A stretch of 64,000 bases of DNA from Pseudonocardia broussonetiae (GCF_013155125.1 NZ_CP053564.1:2611501-2675500), one strand, 5' to 3'. Positions 7,619 through 16,061 are shown, counted from the stretch's first letter. The notes: generated from the letters alone by a model not told the origin. Program-made: numbers and translations.

Positions 7619-9769
7619 ATGAGCGTGGACACACCCGTCGACCCCGCAGCGGGAGGGGTCGACGACGGCCCGGCTGCCGGGACGGCCGGCCGCCTGTGGC
7701 ACTACCTGCCCCGCGGCAACACCCTCGACGACCGCGCCTGGCGGCGCCGTCACCGCCTGCTGCGCTGGACGCTGGCCCTGCACCTCCCCGCGCTCGCGCT
7801 GCTGGGTCTCGCGCTGGGCGACCCGCCCCTGCTCATCGGCGCGGCGCTGGTCGGTCCGGTGCTGGGCCTGGTGATGGGCCTCGTGGTGAGGCAGCGGCGG
7901 CTCGCGTCGTTCTTCGTCACCGGCGGGCTCGTGTTCTGCTCCGCCGCCCTGGTCGTGCTCACCTCGGGCAGCATCGAGGCCCACTTCCACTTCTTCATCA
8001 TCATCGGCTTCATCGCGCTCTACCAGGACTGGGTGCCGTTCCTGTGGAACGTGGCCTTCACCGTCCTGAGCCACGGGATCGGCACGATCTGGCTCGGCGA
8101 CCTGATCTTCGCCCACCCCGCGGGCCAGGCGGACCCGTGGCTGTGGTCGGGGATCCACGGCCTCGGCGTGCTCGCCGCCTGCGTCGGCATGGTGATCTTC
8201 TGGCGGATCACCGAGGACGAGCAGGCGGAGAAGGAGGCGCTGGGCAGGCAGCTGGTCACGGCCGACGCCGAGATCGGCAGGCGGCGCTTCGCCTCGGACA
8301 TGCTCGTCAACCTGGCGCGGCGCAACCAGAGCATGCTCTACCGGCAGCTCGACATCATCAACCAGCTCGAGGAGAAGGAGCAGGACCCCGACGCGCTCGC
8401 GGACCTGTTCACCCTCGACCACCTGGCCACCCGCGTCCGCCGCAACGCCGAGAGCCTGCTGGTGCTGGCCGGCGAGCAGCAGCCGCGCACGTGGTCGGCC
8501 CCGGTGCCGCTGCGCGACGTCGCGCGGGCCGCCATCGCCGAGACCGAGGACCTCGACCGGGTCACGACGGTGATCGACGAGCGCGTGGGCGCCGTCTCCG
8601 GGCGGGTCGTCGCCGACCTCACGCACCTGCTCGCCGAGCTGACCGAGAACGCCGTGCGCTTCTCCCCGCCCGACACCACGGTCACCGTCCGCGCCCGCCC
8701 CGACCCCCGCAGCGAGGGGGCGTGCCTGGTGACGGTCGAGGACTGGGGCGTGGGGATGCCGCCGGAGGACCTGGCCGCCGCCAACGAGCTGCTCGCCCGA
8801 CCGCAGGACGTGGACCTCGCCGTGGCCCAGCGGCTGGGCTTCCACGTGGTCGCGCGGCTGGCCGCCCGGCACGGCGTCGGGGTCTCCCTCGGGGCCACCC
8901 CCGGCTCGGGCGTCACCGCGGTCGTGGTGCTGCCCGCCGCCCTGTTCCCGGGCGGCCCCGGCGCGCCGCTGCCCCGCCGCGCGCCGGGGGACCTCACCCC
9001 CTCCCGGCACGCCCTCGGCGAGCCGGACGCCCCGTCGCCGGTGCGGCCGGTGCCGGCGGAGCGCGTCGCCGTCCCGTCCCCCGCTCCTGCCCCCCGCCCC
9101 CGCCCCCCGTTCCGGTCCCCGCCCCGTCACCGGCCCCCTGCCCCTGCCCCTGCCCCGGAGCGGGTGGCGGTCGCGGCGTCCGGGACGGCCACCGCGTGGC
9201 CGGCGCCGTTCGCCCCGACGGCCACCGGGCCCGAGGACGGCGAGTGGCGCGGCTGGTGGAGCCCGGAGGCGGACGGGTCGGCCGAGCCGTTCGGCGCCGG
9301 TCCCTTCGCCGCCGCCGTACCGCCCACCTCCTCCGCGGGCGCCCCGCCGGTCTCCTTCGCGGCCGCGCCACCGTCCCCGTTCGCGCCCACGCCGTCCGGT
9401 GCCGTCGGCGGCACCCCGTCCGACGCGTTCGCCTCGGCACCGTCCGACGGTTTCGCGACGGCACCACCGGCTCCGTTCGCGGCCACGCCGCAGGCCCCGG
9501 TGGCCGGCGGGTGGCCCGCACCCGCCCCGTCGGTGCCGGACCCGCGCCCGCGGCCCGGTGCCGCCGGCCCGCCGGTTCCGGCGCAGCCGGCGCGGGGCGG
9601 GCTGCGCCGCCGCGTGCCGCAGGCGCACCTGGCGCCGGAGCTGCGCGTGCCCGTGAGCGCGGAGCCGGCCGCACCCGTGCACGACGGCGCCGCCGCGAGC
9701 GCGCTGTCGCGCTACCAGGCCAGCCGCAGTGCGGCGCAGTACACCGTCGACAACGGGGGCGTGACGTGA
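7619..9769 (+). CDS. cvnA: Conservon sensor-like histidine kinase (CvnA)
   Basis: A 716-residue membrane sensor kinase. Hydrophobic helices cluster at about residues 50-200. The ATPase region shows the N box LAELTENAVRFSPP near 340, the G1 box DWGVGM near 375 and a G2-like GSGVTAVV near 432. No classical DHp phospho-His box is evident, as in other conservon kinases. From about 445 to the end the chain is disordered, very rich in Pro and Ala, with repeated small modules such as PAPFAATP. Conservon proteins form a membrane complex resembling eukaryotic G-protein-coupled receptors, influencing development and secondary metabolism in Streptomyces. Overlaps cvnB by 4 nt. Confidence 0.9.
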   Translation: MSVDTPVDPAAGGVDDGPAAGTAGRLWHYLPRGNTLDDRAWRRRHRLLRWTLALHLPALALLGLALGDPPLLIGAALVGPVLGLVMGLVVRQRRLASFFVTGGLVFCSAALVVLTSGSIEAHFHFFIIIGFIALYQDWVPFLWNVAFTVLSHGIGTIWLGDLIFAHPAGQADPWLWSGIHGLGVLAACVGMVIFWRITEDEQAEKEALGRQLVTADAEIGRRRFASDMLVNLARRNQSMLYRQLDIINQLEEKEQDPDALADLFTLDHLATRVRRNAESLLVLAGEQQPRTWSAPVPLRDVARAAIAETEDLDRVTTVIDERVGAVSGRVVADLTHLLAELTENAVRFSPPDTTVTVRARPDPRSEGACLVTVEDWGVGMPPEDLAAANELLARPQDVDLAVAQRLGFHVVARLAARHGVGVSLGATPGSGVTAVVVLPAALFPGGPGAPLPRRAPGDLTPSRHALGEPDAPSPVRPVPAERVAVPSPAPAPRPRPPFRSPPRHRPPAPAPAPERVAVAASGTATAWPAPFAPTATGPEDGEWRGWWSPEADGSAEPFGAGPFAAAVPPTSSAGAPPVSFAAAPPSPFAPTPSGAVGGTPSDAFASAPSDGFATAPPAPFAATPQAPVAGGWPAPAPSVPDPRPRPGAAGPPVPAQPARGGLRRRVPQAHLAPELRVPVSAEPAAPVHDGAAASALSRYQASRSAAQYTVDNGGVT

Positions 9770-10158
9770 GCGGTCGGCTGGACTGGTTGCTGGAGGAGTT
9801 CGTCGGCGGCACGCCGGGGGTGGTGCACGGCGTCGTCGTCTCCGGCGACGGGCTGCGGCTCGCGACGTCGTCGCAGGTCGCGACGTCGCTGGGCGACCAG
9901 CTCGCCGCGGCGGCGTCGGGACTGGTCAGCCTGGCCCGCGGCACCGCGCAGCTGCTGGCGGCCGGGCCGGTCACGCAGACGATCCTGGAGATGGCGGGCG
10001 GCTACCTGTTCGTCACCGCGATCAGCCACGGGGCCACGCTCGCGGTGTTCGCCCAGCGGCAGTGCGACATCGGGCTGGTCGGCTACGAGATGACTCTGCT
10101 CGCCGCCCGGGTCGGCCACGCGCTGACCCCGGCCGCGCGCACGGCCACAGCGACGTGA
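9766..10158 (+). CDS. cvnB: Roadblock/LC7 domain protein (CvnB)
   Basis: A 130-residue roadblock/LC7 protein, the family of GTPase-activating or GTPase-docking proteins. The fold is covered by VVHGVVVSGDGLRLATS (first strands), the Ala-rich helix LAAAASGLVSLARGTAQLL and LFVTAISHGATLAVFA. It is the second gene of the four-gene conservon, with GTGA overlaps on both sides. In conservons this protein is thought to link the kinase to the CvnD GTPase. Confidence 0.93.
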   Translation: MSGRLDWLLEEFVGGTPGVVHGVVVSGDGLRLATSSQVATSLGDQLAAAASGLVSLARGTAQLLAAGPVTQTILEMAGGYLFVTAISHGATLAVFAQRQCDIGLVGYEMTLLAARVGHALTPAARTATAT

Positions 10159-10511
10159 GCGAGCACCGGTCCGGCGGGCGGGTGGTGCCGGTGTACGCGC
10201 TCACCCGCGGCCGCACCCGCTCGCTCCCGGGCCGGGACCTGCCCGTGGAGGCGCTGGTCACGGCCACCGCCGACGCCTCGCCGCACGGGCTGGAACCGGA
10301 GTACCGCTCGACGGTGGAGCTGGCCGCGCGGCCGGTGTCGGTCGCCGAGGTCGGGGCCGCGCTCGGGGTGCCGGTCGGGGTGGCGCGGGTGGTGGTCAGC
10401 GATCTCGTCGACGCCGGCCACCTCGCGGTGCACCTGCCGCCGTCGGGTGAGGACGGGCCGTCGCCCGCCGTGCTGGAACGACTGCTGGAGGGACTCCGTG
10501 CGGGTCGATGA
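10155..10511 (+). CDS. cvnC: DUF742 protein (CvnC)
   Basis: A 118-residue DUF742 protein. The region VPVYALTRGRTRS followed by a winged-helix-like part (STVELAARPVSVAEVGAALGVPVGVARVVVSDLVDAG) is typical; the latter looks like a degenerate HTH. Its role inside the conservon complex is not known. The gene overlaps cvnD by 14 nt. Confidence 0.92.
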   Translation: MSEHRSGGRVVPVYALTRGRTRSLPGRDLPVEALVTATADASPHGLEPEYRSTVELAARPVSVAEVGAALGVPVGVARVVVSDLVDAGHLAVHLPPSGEDGPSPAVLERLLEGLRAGR

Positions 10512-11064
10512 GGAGCTGATCCCGCTCAAGGTGCTGGTCGCCGGCGGGTTCGGAGTGGGCAAGACGACGCTGGTGCGGACGCTCTCGGAGATCCCGCCGC
10601 TGCTCACCGAGCAGGCCATGACCTCGGCCTCGGTCGGCGTCGACGACGCGGACCTCGTGCCCGACAAGAGCACGACGACCGTGGCGATGGACTTCGGCCG
10701 CCTCACGGTCGACTCGTCGCTGATCCTGTACCTGTTCGGCACGCCCGGTCAGTCGCGGTTCTGGTTCATGTGGGACGAGCTGGCCCGGGGCAGCGTCGGT
10801 GCGGTGGTGCTCGTCGACCTGCGCCGGATCGACGACTGCTTCCCGGCGATCGACTACTTCGAGAACCGCCGGCTGCCGTTCGTCGTGGGCGTCAACCGGT
10901 TCCCCGGCGCCGACGAGCACCGGCCCGACGACGTCCGCGACGCGCTCGCCCTCGGTCCGGACGTGCCGCTGGTGTGGCTGGACGCGCGCGACCACGACTC
11001 GGGCCGGTCCGCGCTCGTCGCGCTGGTCCAGCACGCGCTCGCCCGGACCGCCGTCGCGAGCTGA
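10498..11064 (+). CDS. cvnD: Conservon small GTPase (CvnD)
   Basis: A 188-residue Ras-like GTPase. P-loop GGFGVGKTTLV lies at about residues 15-25, the G3-equivalent FGTPGQSRFWFMW near 80 and the guanine-specificity segment VGVNRFPGAD near 130. Some conservon GTPases carry a Cys for membrane anchoring; none is evident at this C-terminus. It is the output element of the four-gene unit. It converges on accE with only 13 bp between stop codons. Confidence 0.93.
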   Translation: MRVDEELIPLKVLVAGGFGVGKTTLVRTLSEIPPLLTEQAMTSASVGVDDADLVPDKSTTTVAMDFGRLTVDSSLILYLFGTPGQSRFWFMWDELARGSVGAVVLVDLRRIDDCFPAIDYFENRRLPFVVGVNRFPGADEHRPDDVRDALALGPDVPLVWLDARDHDSGRSALVALVQHALARTAVAS

Positions 11065-11071
11065 CCGGACC

Positions 11072-11087
11072 GCCCCGTCAGCGGGGC
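11072..11087. terminator. Small hairpin between convergent cvnD and accE
   Basis: GCCCCG-TCAG-CGGGGC forms a 6-bp stem with a tetraloop across the accE stop codon. It is short and lacks a T-run, so it may act only weakly as a two-way terminator. Confidence 0.35.
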
Positions 11088-11347
11088 AGGTACGTGCCCG
11101 CCCACGCGCCGGGGCCCGGGGTGAGCGGCGCGCGCAGGCGCGCCACCGGGTCCGACCAGCGGTCGCGGCGCCGGACCGGGGCGTCGCCGCCGCCGGCGGA
11201 GGCCGCCGCGAGCACGACCGTGAGCGCCGCGAGCTCGGCGTCGGTGGGCGTGCCGCGCACCACCCGGAAGAGCGCGCGGCGCTCCTCCGGGGTGGGCTCG
11301 GCGGCGGTCTCCCCGTCGTCCGTGCTCGCGGCCTCGTCCTCGCTCAC
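11078..11347 (-). CDS. accE5: Acyl-CoA carboxylase epsilon subunit
   Basis: An 89-residue epsilon subunit, a small protein unique to actinobacterial acyl-CoA carboxylases that bridges the alpha and beta subunits. The N-terminal third is acidic and disordered; the core shows [22 protein letters not shown] and the C-terminal WSDPVARLR...PGPGAW, the classic accE pattern. It overlaps the accD stop by 4 nt (GTGA), so beta and epsilon are coupled. Confidence 0.93.
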   Translation of the reverse strand: MSEDEAASTDDGETAAEPTPEERRALFRVVRGTPTDAELAALTVVLAAASAGGGDAPVRRRDRWSDPVARLRAPLTPGPGAWAGTYLPR

Positions 11348-12981
11348 AGGGGGATGTTCCCGTGCTTGCGCGCCGGGACCGCCTCGCGCTTGGTCTCCAG
11401 CGCCCGCAGCGCCCGGCCGACGTAGCCCCGGGTGTGCGAGGGCGGGATGACGCCGTCGATGTAGCCGCGGTCGGCCGCGATGTAGGGGTTGGCGAGGGTG
11501 TCCTCGTACTCCTGCTGCAGCTCCGCGCGGCGGTTGGCCAGCTCGTCGCCCTCGAGGTCCTTGAGCTCCTTGCGGTAGAGGATGCTCACCGCGCCGGCCG
11601 CGCCCGTGACCGCGATCTGCGCCGTCGGCCAGGCCACGTTGATGTCGGCGCCCAGGTGCTTGGACCCCATGACGTCGTACGCGCCGCCGTAGGCCTTGCG
11701 CGTGATCACCGTGACCTTCGGGACGGTGGCCTCGGCGTAGGCGTAGATCAGCTTCGCGCCGCGGCGGATGATGCCGTCCCACTCCTGCTCGGTGCCGGGC
11801 AGGAAGCCGGGGACGTCGACGAACGTGACGACCGGGATGTTGAACGCGTCGCAGGTGCGCACGAACCGTGCGGCCTTCTCCGACGCGTCGATGTCGAGGC
11901 AGCCCGCGAACTGCGTCGGCTGGTTGGCCACGATCCCGACCGACCTGCCCTCGATCCGCCCGTAGCCGCAGACGATGTTCGGCGCGAACAGCTCGTGGAC
12001 CTCCAGGAACTCGCCCTCGTCGACGACCCGCTCGATCACGCCGTGGATGTCGTAGGGGGTGTTCGCCGAGTCCGGGACGATCGTGTCGAGCTCGAGGTCG
12101 GAGTCGGTGAGGCCGTCGGCGATCGAGCCCGCCACCGGCTCGGGCGCCGGGTAGGCGGGCGGCTCGGAGAGGTTGTTGCTGGGCAGGTAGCCCAGCAGCT
12201 CCTTGACGTAGTCGATCGCGTCGGCCTCGTCGCTGCCGAGGTAGTGCGCCACGCCGGACTTGGTGTTGTGGGCGCGGCCGCCGCCGAGGTCCTCCATCTC
12301 GACGTCCTCACCGGTGACGGTCTTGATCACGTCGGGGCCGGTGATGAACATGTTGCTGGTGCCGTCGACCATCACGATGAAGTCGGTGAGCGCGGGGGAG
12401 TACACCGCGCCACCGGCCGACGGGCCCATGACCAGCGAGATCTGCGGGATGACGCCGGAGCTGCGGACGTTGCGGACGAAGATCTCGCCGTAGAGCCCGA
12501 GCGCGACGACGCCCTCCTGGATGCGCGCCCCGCCGCCGTCGTTGATGCCGATCATCGGGCACCCGATCTTGAGCGCCAGGTCCATCACCTTGACGATCTT
12601 CTCGCCGTACACCTCGCCGAGCGCCCCGCCGAACACGGTGGCGTCCTGGCTGAAGACGGCGACCTGGCGGCCGTCGACGGTGCCGGTGCCGGTGACGACG
12701 CCGTCGCCGAAGGGGCGCTTGGCGTCCATCCCGAAGTTGGTCGACCGGTGGCGCGTGAGCGCGTCGAGCTCGACGAACGAGCCCGGGTCGAGCAGCTGGT
12801 CGATGCGCTCGCGCGCGGTCTGGCGGCCCTTGGCGTGCTGGCGCTCTGCGCCCGACCCGGCGTCGACGGCGTCGGCGGCACGTCGGTACAGGTCGGCGAG
12901 CTTGCCGGCGGTGGTGTGGACGTCCGGCTCGTCGGCGGCAGCGCCGGACGCGTCCCCGATCGGCTCCGTTGCGGCGGTCAT
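11344..12981 (-). CDS. accD5: Acyl-CoA (propionyl-CoA) carboxylase beta subunit
   Basis: A 545-residue carboxyltransferase that moves the carboxyl group from biotin to acetyl- or propionyl-CoA to give malonyl- or methylmalonyl-CoA. The N-terminal crotonase-like half holds [13 protein letters not shown] and [18 protein letters not shown], which form the acyl-CoA oxyanion hole; the C-terminal half holds [42 protein letters not shown] and AVTGAAGAV for biotin. It partners the alpha subunit at the left edge and accE. In mycobacteria birA follows upstream; here the mobile region begins 191 bp before its start codon, so the junction lies close to this gene's promoter. Confidence 0.96.
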   Translation of the reverse strand: MTAATEPIGDASGAAADEPDVHTTAGKLADLYRRAADAVDAGSGAERQHAKGRQTARERIDQLLDPGSFVELDALTRHRSTNFGMDAKRPFGDGVVTGTGTVDGRQVAVFSQDATVFGGALGEVYGEKIVKVMDLALKIGCPMIGINDGGGARIQEGVVALGLYGEIFVRNVRSSGVIPQISLVMGPSAGGAVYSPALTDFIVMVDGTSNMFITGPDVIKTVTGEDVEMEDLGGGRAHNTKSGVAHYLGSDEADAIDYVKELLGYLPSNNLSEPPAYPAPEPVAGSIADGLTDSDLELDTIVPDSANTPYDIHGVIERVVDEGEFLEVHELFAPNIVCGYGRIEGRSVGIVANQPTQFAGCLDIDASEKAARFVRTCDAFNIPVVTFVDVPGFLPGTEQEWDGIIRRGAKLIYAYAEATVPKVTVITRKAYGGAYDVMGSKHLGADINVAWPTAQIAVTGAAGAVSILYRKELKDLEGDELANRRAELQQEYEDTLANPYIAADRGYIDGVIPPSHTRGYVGRALRALETKREAVPARKHGNIPL

Positions 12982-13172
12982 GGCCGGGGAGCCTAACGGC
13001 TGGTATCGCTCCCCGGAGCGTCACCTCGTAGCCCTGCCGACGCTGACCAGTGCCACGCAGAATCATGTCGACCCCGACTCGATCGCACTCGATGTCTCAC
13101 TCGGGCCTCGCGCGGCGGCCGTCCCCCCAACGCTGCACGGCCGTAACAGCCAGCTCACCCGAGTCGCCTGAA
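12982..13172. other. Left host/element junction region
   Basis: This stretch must carry the accD5 promoter, the left end of the mobile region and the promoter of the first integrase. No tRNA end was recognised. Compared by eye with the right-end spacer at 61459-61599 and with the spacers around the second recombinase, the longest shared words are only 7-8 bp (for example GGCTGGTA and CACCTCGT), so no attachment core is assigned. Confidence 0.4.
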
Positions 13173-14108
13173 ATGCGCAATCCACGGAACGCCGTCCTCA
13201 CGCATATTCGGACGGTGAAGAAGCGAACACTCTCCGAACCTGACTTGCGCATGATCCGACTCCACGTCGACTGGCTCAGACGGACCGGCGCCACCGACCG
13301 CACCGTCTACCACCGCCGAGAGAACCTGCGCCGCTACGCCGAACGCATCGACGTCGAACTGCTCGACGCCACCCACGACGACATCGACCGCTGGCAGGCC
13401 GGGCTCCGCGTCAGCCTGTCCAGCGTCCGCACCTACACCAACCACATCGCCAGCTTCTACCGCTGGGCCGTCGACGCCGGCCACCTCGACACCGACCCCG
13501 CCGTCCGCATCCCCCGCCCGAAGATCCCGGCGCGCGCCGCACGACCCGTGCCCGAGAAGGACTACGCGCTGCTCCTCGACGCAGCCCCCGAACCCGTCCG
13601 CACCTGGCTCCTGCTCGCCGGGTTCATGGGCCTGCGCGCCCACGAGATCGCGCAGATGCGCCGCGAGGACATCACCGAACGTGGCGGCCGCATGTACCTG
13701 TCCGGGGTCGGGAAGGGGCAGAAGTCGTTCCTGCTCGCCGTCCCGCGCGAGGTCGAGCCCTTCCTCGCCGCGCACCTGCGCACCCGGCCGGGCCCCGTCT
13801 GGGCGACCATCCGCGGCGGCAGGGTCAGCGCCAAGTACGTCACGAACACCGTCACCGCCCTGATGCGTGCCGTCGAGCTGCCGTACACGCTGCACTGCCT
13901 GCGCCACCGGTTCGGCACGGCGCTCTGGGGACAGACCCGCGACCTCCTCGTCGTGCAGCAGGCCATGCGGCACGCCAACCCGAACACCACCCGGCTCTAC
14001 GTCGCCACCGCCGACGGCGAGGCCACGGCGGCGATGGACCGGCTGTCGAGCACGCTGCGCCCGAAGCGCGGGTCACGGCCACCGAGACCGAGACGCGAGG
14101 CAGCGTGA
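13173..14108 (+). CDS. Tyrosine recombinase/integrase 1
   Basis: A 311-residue tyrosine integrase. The N-terminal SAM-like core-binding domain (about 15-100) includes HVDWLRRTGATDRTVYHRRENLRRY; the catalytic domain shows Arg in MGLRAHEIAQM, HxxR in LHCLRHRFG, and the final His and Tyr in MRHANPNTTRLYVAT. It is the leftmost gene of the mobile region and so probably the enzyme that integrated it near accD5. No clear SD precedes the ATG used; a GTG 14 codons further in is an alternative. It converges on the excisionase-like gene with 2 bp between stops. Confidence 0.9.
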   Translation: MRNPRNAVLTHIRTVKKRTLSEPDLRMIRLHVDWLRRTGATDRTVYHRRENLRRYAERIDVELLDATHDDIDRWQAGLRVSLSSVRTYTNHIASFYRWAVDAGHLDTDPAVRIPRPKIPARAARPVPEKDYALLLDAAPEPVRTWLLLAGFMGLRAHEIAQMRREDITERGGRMYLSGVGKGQKSFLLAVPREVEPFLAAHLRTRPGPVWATIRGGRVSAKYVTNTVTALMRAVELPYTLHCLRHRFGTALWGQTRDLLVVQQAMRHANPNTTRLYVATADGEATAAMDRLSSTLRPKRGSRPPRPRREAA

Positions 14109-14110
14109 TG

Positions 14111-14299
14111 TCAGCCTTCGTCGCGCCGGAACCGGCTCGGGTTCCGCAGCTCCTCGCGCAGCCGCTCGACGTCCCAGCGCATGTGCCCGCCCGGGGTGCG
14201 GTGGTCGGGCTCGATCAGGCCCTTCTCCACCCACATCTGCATCGCGCGCCTGGACACGCCGAGAGCGCGAGCAGCCTGACCGGTCGTGACGTACGGCAT
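14111..14299 (-). CDS. Excisionase-like MerR-type HTH protein
   Basis: A 62-residue winged-helix protein of the MerR/BldC/Xis type: TTGQAARALGVSRRAMQMWVEKGLI is the HTH and PGGHMRWDVERLREEL the wing and following helix. Such small proteins beside integrases usually act as recombination directionality factors. No SD is seen; GTG three codons upstream is an alternative start. Direct repeats 20 bp apart lie just upstream and may be its binding sites. Confidence 0.75.
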   Translation of the reverse strand: MPYVTTGQAARALGVSRRAMQMWVEKGLIEPDHRTPGGHMRWDVERLREELRNPSRFRRDEG

Positions 14300-14301
14300 G
14301 G

Positions 14302-14366
14302 GGCGCACGGTGGGGGCAGAACGTGCGCGATTGACCGCGTTCGTGCGCGATTTACACAGACGTGCG
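14302..14366. repeat. Phased CGTGCGCGATT repeats upstream of the excisionase-like gene
   Basis: CGTGCGCGATT occurs at 14322 and again at 14342, exactly 20 bp apart, and CGTGCG recurs at 14361; an inverted copy (GCGCACG) lies at 14303. Spacing of about two helical turns suits cooperative binding of a small HTH protein such as the neighbouring excisionase-like product. Confidence 0.5.
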
Positions 14367-14501
14367 TACTTCTCGACGGCCGGGCGGGGAAGCCCTGACG
14401 TCGCGAGCTGGACACCGACGGCCGACCGGCCTGACGTGAAGCGGCCCGGGCAGGAGCTGGCACTCCTCGCCCGGGCCTGGCCGCCCCGGGAGGCGACCTT
14501 C

Positions 14502-14756
14502 ATGGACCGTACCGACCCGCCGCTGCGCTGGAACACCTTCACCGAGGTGCTCTCGTTCATGCCCGACGTCTACGCCCGGATGCTCGCCGAGCACCGGCCC
14601 GCCGCGAACGGCCGGTGCCGCAGCTGCACCCAGCCCGGCACCGGCGTCCCGCACGCGCCGTGGCCGTGCTCGGCGCACAACCTCGCCGCAGCTGCCCAGC
14701 GGATCGACACGGCACGGGAGCGCGCCGCGCGGCAGCGACGGGAGCGGGCCGGATGA
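14502..14756 (+). CDS. Small hypothetical protein with Cys cluster
   Basis: An 84-residue protein not recognised. It has a CRSC pair followed by another Cys in PWPCSAHNL, a possible zinc site (CxxC...C...H), and a basic Arg/Ala helix at the C-terminus. ATG chosen because GGGAGG stands 8 nt upstream. Overlaps the next gene by 4 nt (ATGA). Confidence 0.6.
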   Translation: MDRTDPPLRWNTFTEVLSFMPDVYARMLAEHRPAANGRCRSCTQPGTGVPHAPWPCSAHNLAAAAQRIDTARERAARQRRERAG

Positions 14757-14938
14757 GGTGCGCGCGCGAGGACTGCCGGCGGGCGGCGCTCGTCGTTGTC
14801 GACGTCGGCGAGGGCCTGCTCGTGGTGCTGTGCGCCGACGACGGTGTCCGGGCTCTCGTCGAGGACCGCGACCTGCCGGTGCGGGCGCTGGGCCGGCGCC
14901 GCTCGCGCGATGCGACGGTCCGGCCGCGCGGTGCGTAA
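14753..14938 (+). CDS. Small hypothetical protein
   Basis: A 61-residue protein of unknown role with an N-terminal CAREDCRRAAL (two Cys spaced by four), two short beta-like stretches (ALVVVDVGEGLLVVLCADDG) and a basic tail. The start overlaps the previous stop, which supports it as a real gene. Confidence 0.55.
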   Translation: MRCAREDCRRAALVVVDVGEGLLVVLCADDGVRALVEDRDLPVRALGRRRSRDATVRPRGA

Positions 14939-14969
14939 CGGGCTCGGCCGGGGGGACGATGACCGGGGC

Positions 14970-15368
14970 ATGCGCCTCGCCGTCGCCGTCGCCCTGCTCG
15001 TGCTCGCCGGGTGCAGCGCCGCGCCGGCGCCGGACCCAGGCCCCGGGCCGCGCGTCCTGATGGAGTCGCAGGTCCGCGTGTTCACCGACAGGGTCATCGC
15101 GCAGGTCCTCGCCAGCGACCCGGACCCGACGACCAAGCTGCTCGCCAGCCGACCCGACCTCGCCGGCGGTGGGGTCTACAGCGGCACGACGACGTACCGG
15201 GACTACGTCGAGGAGGAGGGGCGCGCGGTGTGCAGCCACATGATCGCCGGCGTCAAGCCGAACCAGGCGTACGCGCAGGCGTTCCCGAACGCGCCCCGGA
15301 TCACGCCGCAGTCCGACGAGCAGCAGATGGTGCAGCTCGCCGCGGAGCTGCTCTGCCCGACCACCTGA
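14970..15368 (+). CDS. DUF732-like secreted lipoprotein
   Basis: A 132-residue exported protein. Residues 1-16 (MRLAVAVALLVLAGC) form a lipoprotein signal peptide with lipobox LAGC, Cys15 being the lipidation site. The C-terminal half shows the DUF732-like pattern of small actinobacterial secreted proteins: AVCSHMIAGVKPNQAYAQ... ending AAELLCP, with two Cys that could pair. DUF732 function is unknown; as element cargo it might act at the cell surface during transfer or in exclusion, but that is speculation. Confidence 0.7.
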   Translation: MRLAVAVALLVLAGCSAAPAPDPGPGPRVLMESQVRVFTDRVIAQVLASDPDPTTKLLASRPDLAGGGVYSGTTTYRDYVEEEGRAVCSHMIAGVKPNQAYAQAFPNAPRITPQSDEQQMVQLAAELLCPTT

Positions 15369-15369
15369 T

Positions 15370-15621
15370 CTACGTGTAGTCCCGCGCCCGCCGACCGAGC
15401 GTCGACTGCGGCACGTCGGTCATCTTCGCCAGCTCCGACCACGACACCCCGCGTCGCTTCATCTCGGCTACGAGCCGGCCGCTCCACTGCGGCGAGCGGG
15501 CGAACAGCATCTCGGCCTCGCGGATGCCGGCCGCGATCTCCTCGTTCTCGACCTTCGAGAGGTCGCTCGCCAGCAGGTCGGTGAGGTTCTTCAACGCGGC
15601 GGTCTCCTCGCGGCTCGTCAC
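15370..15621 (-). CDS. Small HTH regulator, leaderless
   Basis: An 83-residue DNA-binding protein: the C-terminal GVSWSELAKMTDVPQSTLGRRARD is a clear helix-turn-helix, preceded by a helical region (EEIAAGIREAEMLFARSPQWSGRLVAEMK). I placed the start at GTG because TAACCT lies 7 nt upstream, the -10 spacing of actinobacterial leaderless mRNAs; the frame runs ten codons further into a palindromic operator. It probably represses its own promoter and the divergent operon leading to the FtsK gene. Confidence 0.75.
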   Translation of the reverse strand: MTSREETAALKNLTDLLASDLSKVENEEIAAGIREAEMLFARSPQWSGRLVAEMKRRGVSWSELAKMTDVPQSTLGRRARDYT

Positions 15622-15628
15622 GGACAGC

Positions 15629-15634
15629 AGGTTA
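15629..15634 (-). promoter_or_regulatory. -10 element of the leaderless HTH gene
   Basis: TAACCT read on the minus strand sits 7 nt before the GTG start. Palindrome 1 covers the expected -35 region, so the HTH protein could block its own transcription. Confidence 0.5.
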
Positions 15635-15642
15635 ACGGCGTG

Positions 15643-15690
15643 CCCTCCCACATTTGGGGGGACTGGGCTACCCTCTCACATGTGGGAGGG
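15643..15690. promoter_or_regulatory. Two palindromic operators between divergent genes
   Basis: CCCTCTCACA/TGTGGGAGGG at 15671-15690 is a palindrome with 9 of 10 positions paired; a second, weaker copy lies at 15643-15662 (7 of 10). Their centres are 28 bp apart. The better copy covers the predicted transcription start of the rightward gene and the other the -35 region of both promoters. Confidence 0.65.
15669..15674 (+). promoter_or_regulatory. -10 element of the rightward transfer-type operon
   Basis: TACCCT overlaps the left edge of operator 2; transcription would start near 15681. The first gene has a strong SD (GAGGAGG) and ATG at 15721. Confidence 0.45.
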
Positions 15691-15720
15691 CAGCGGGTCC
15701 TCCCGAGGAGGCGCTACCCG

Positions 15721-15930
15721 ATGCTCACCACCCTGCTCATCGTCGCCGTGATCGCGGCGATGGCCACCGCCGCCTGGGCCCTGCGCTACGCGCAGCAGCT
15801 CGGCAGCGCGGTCCTCGATCACGACCTCCAGCTCGGCGCCGTCCGCGAGCGCGTCCACGTGACCGACCTCGACGTCGATCGCTACCACGACCGGATCCAC
15901 CCGGCGTGCGCCGAGACGAGCGACCGGTGA
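15721..15930 (+). CDS. Small membrane-anchored protein
   Basis: A 69-residue protein with one N-terminal membrane helix (residues 2-20, LTTLLIVAVIAAMATAAWAL) and a charged cytoplasmic helix. GAGGAGG lies 9-10 nt before the ATG. First gene of a tightly overlapping operon that ends with the FtsK-type translocase. Confidence 0.65.
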   Translation: MLTTLLIVAVIAAMATAAWALRYAQQLGSAVLDHDLQLGAVRERVHVTDLDVDRYHDRIHPACAETSDR

Positions 15931-16061
15931 CCGCGGGCACTCGCCCGCGCATCCCGATGACCGCCGCGCAGGTCGCTGGCATCGACGCCCGGATCCGCTA
16001 CTACCGGCTCCCGTGGTGGCGTCGCCTGCGCACCCGCCGCCCGCCGCGCTGGGAGTGGTGA
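15927..16061 (+). CDS. Very small basic protein
   Basis: A 44-residue, strongly basic peptide (RYYRLPWWRRLRTRRPPRW near the end). The start overlaps the previous stop (GTGA), the only real support for it. Function unknown. Confidence 0.45.
   Translation: MTAGTRPRIPMTAAQVAGIDARIRYYRLPWWRRLRTRRPPRWEW

Noticed and set aside
12982..13172. tRNA gene end as integration site
   Set aside because: No acceptor stem or T-loop pattern could be recognised here or at 61459-61599.
14970..15621. Toxin-antitoxin pair (lipoprotein and small HTH protein)
   Set aside because: The genes are convergent, and the first product has a lipoprotein signal rather than a toxin fold.
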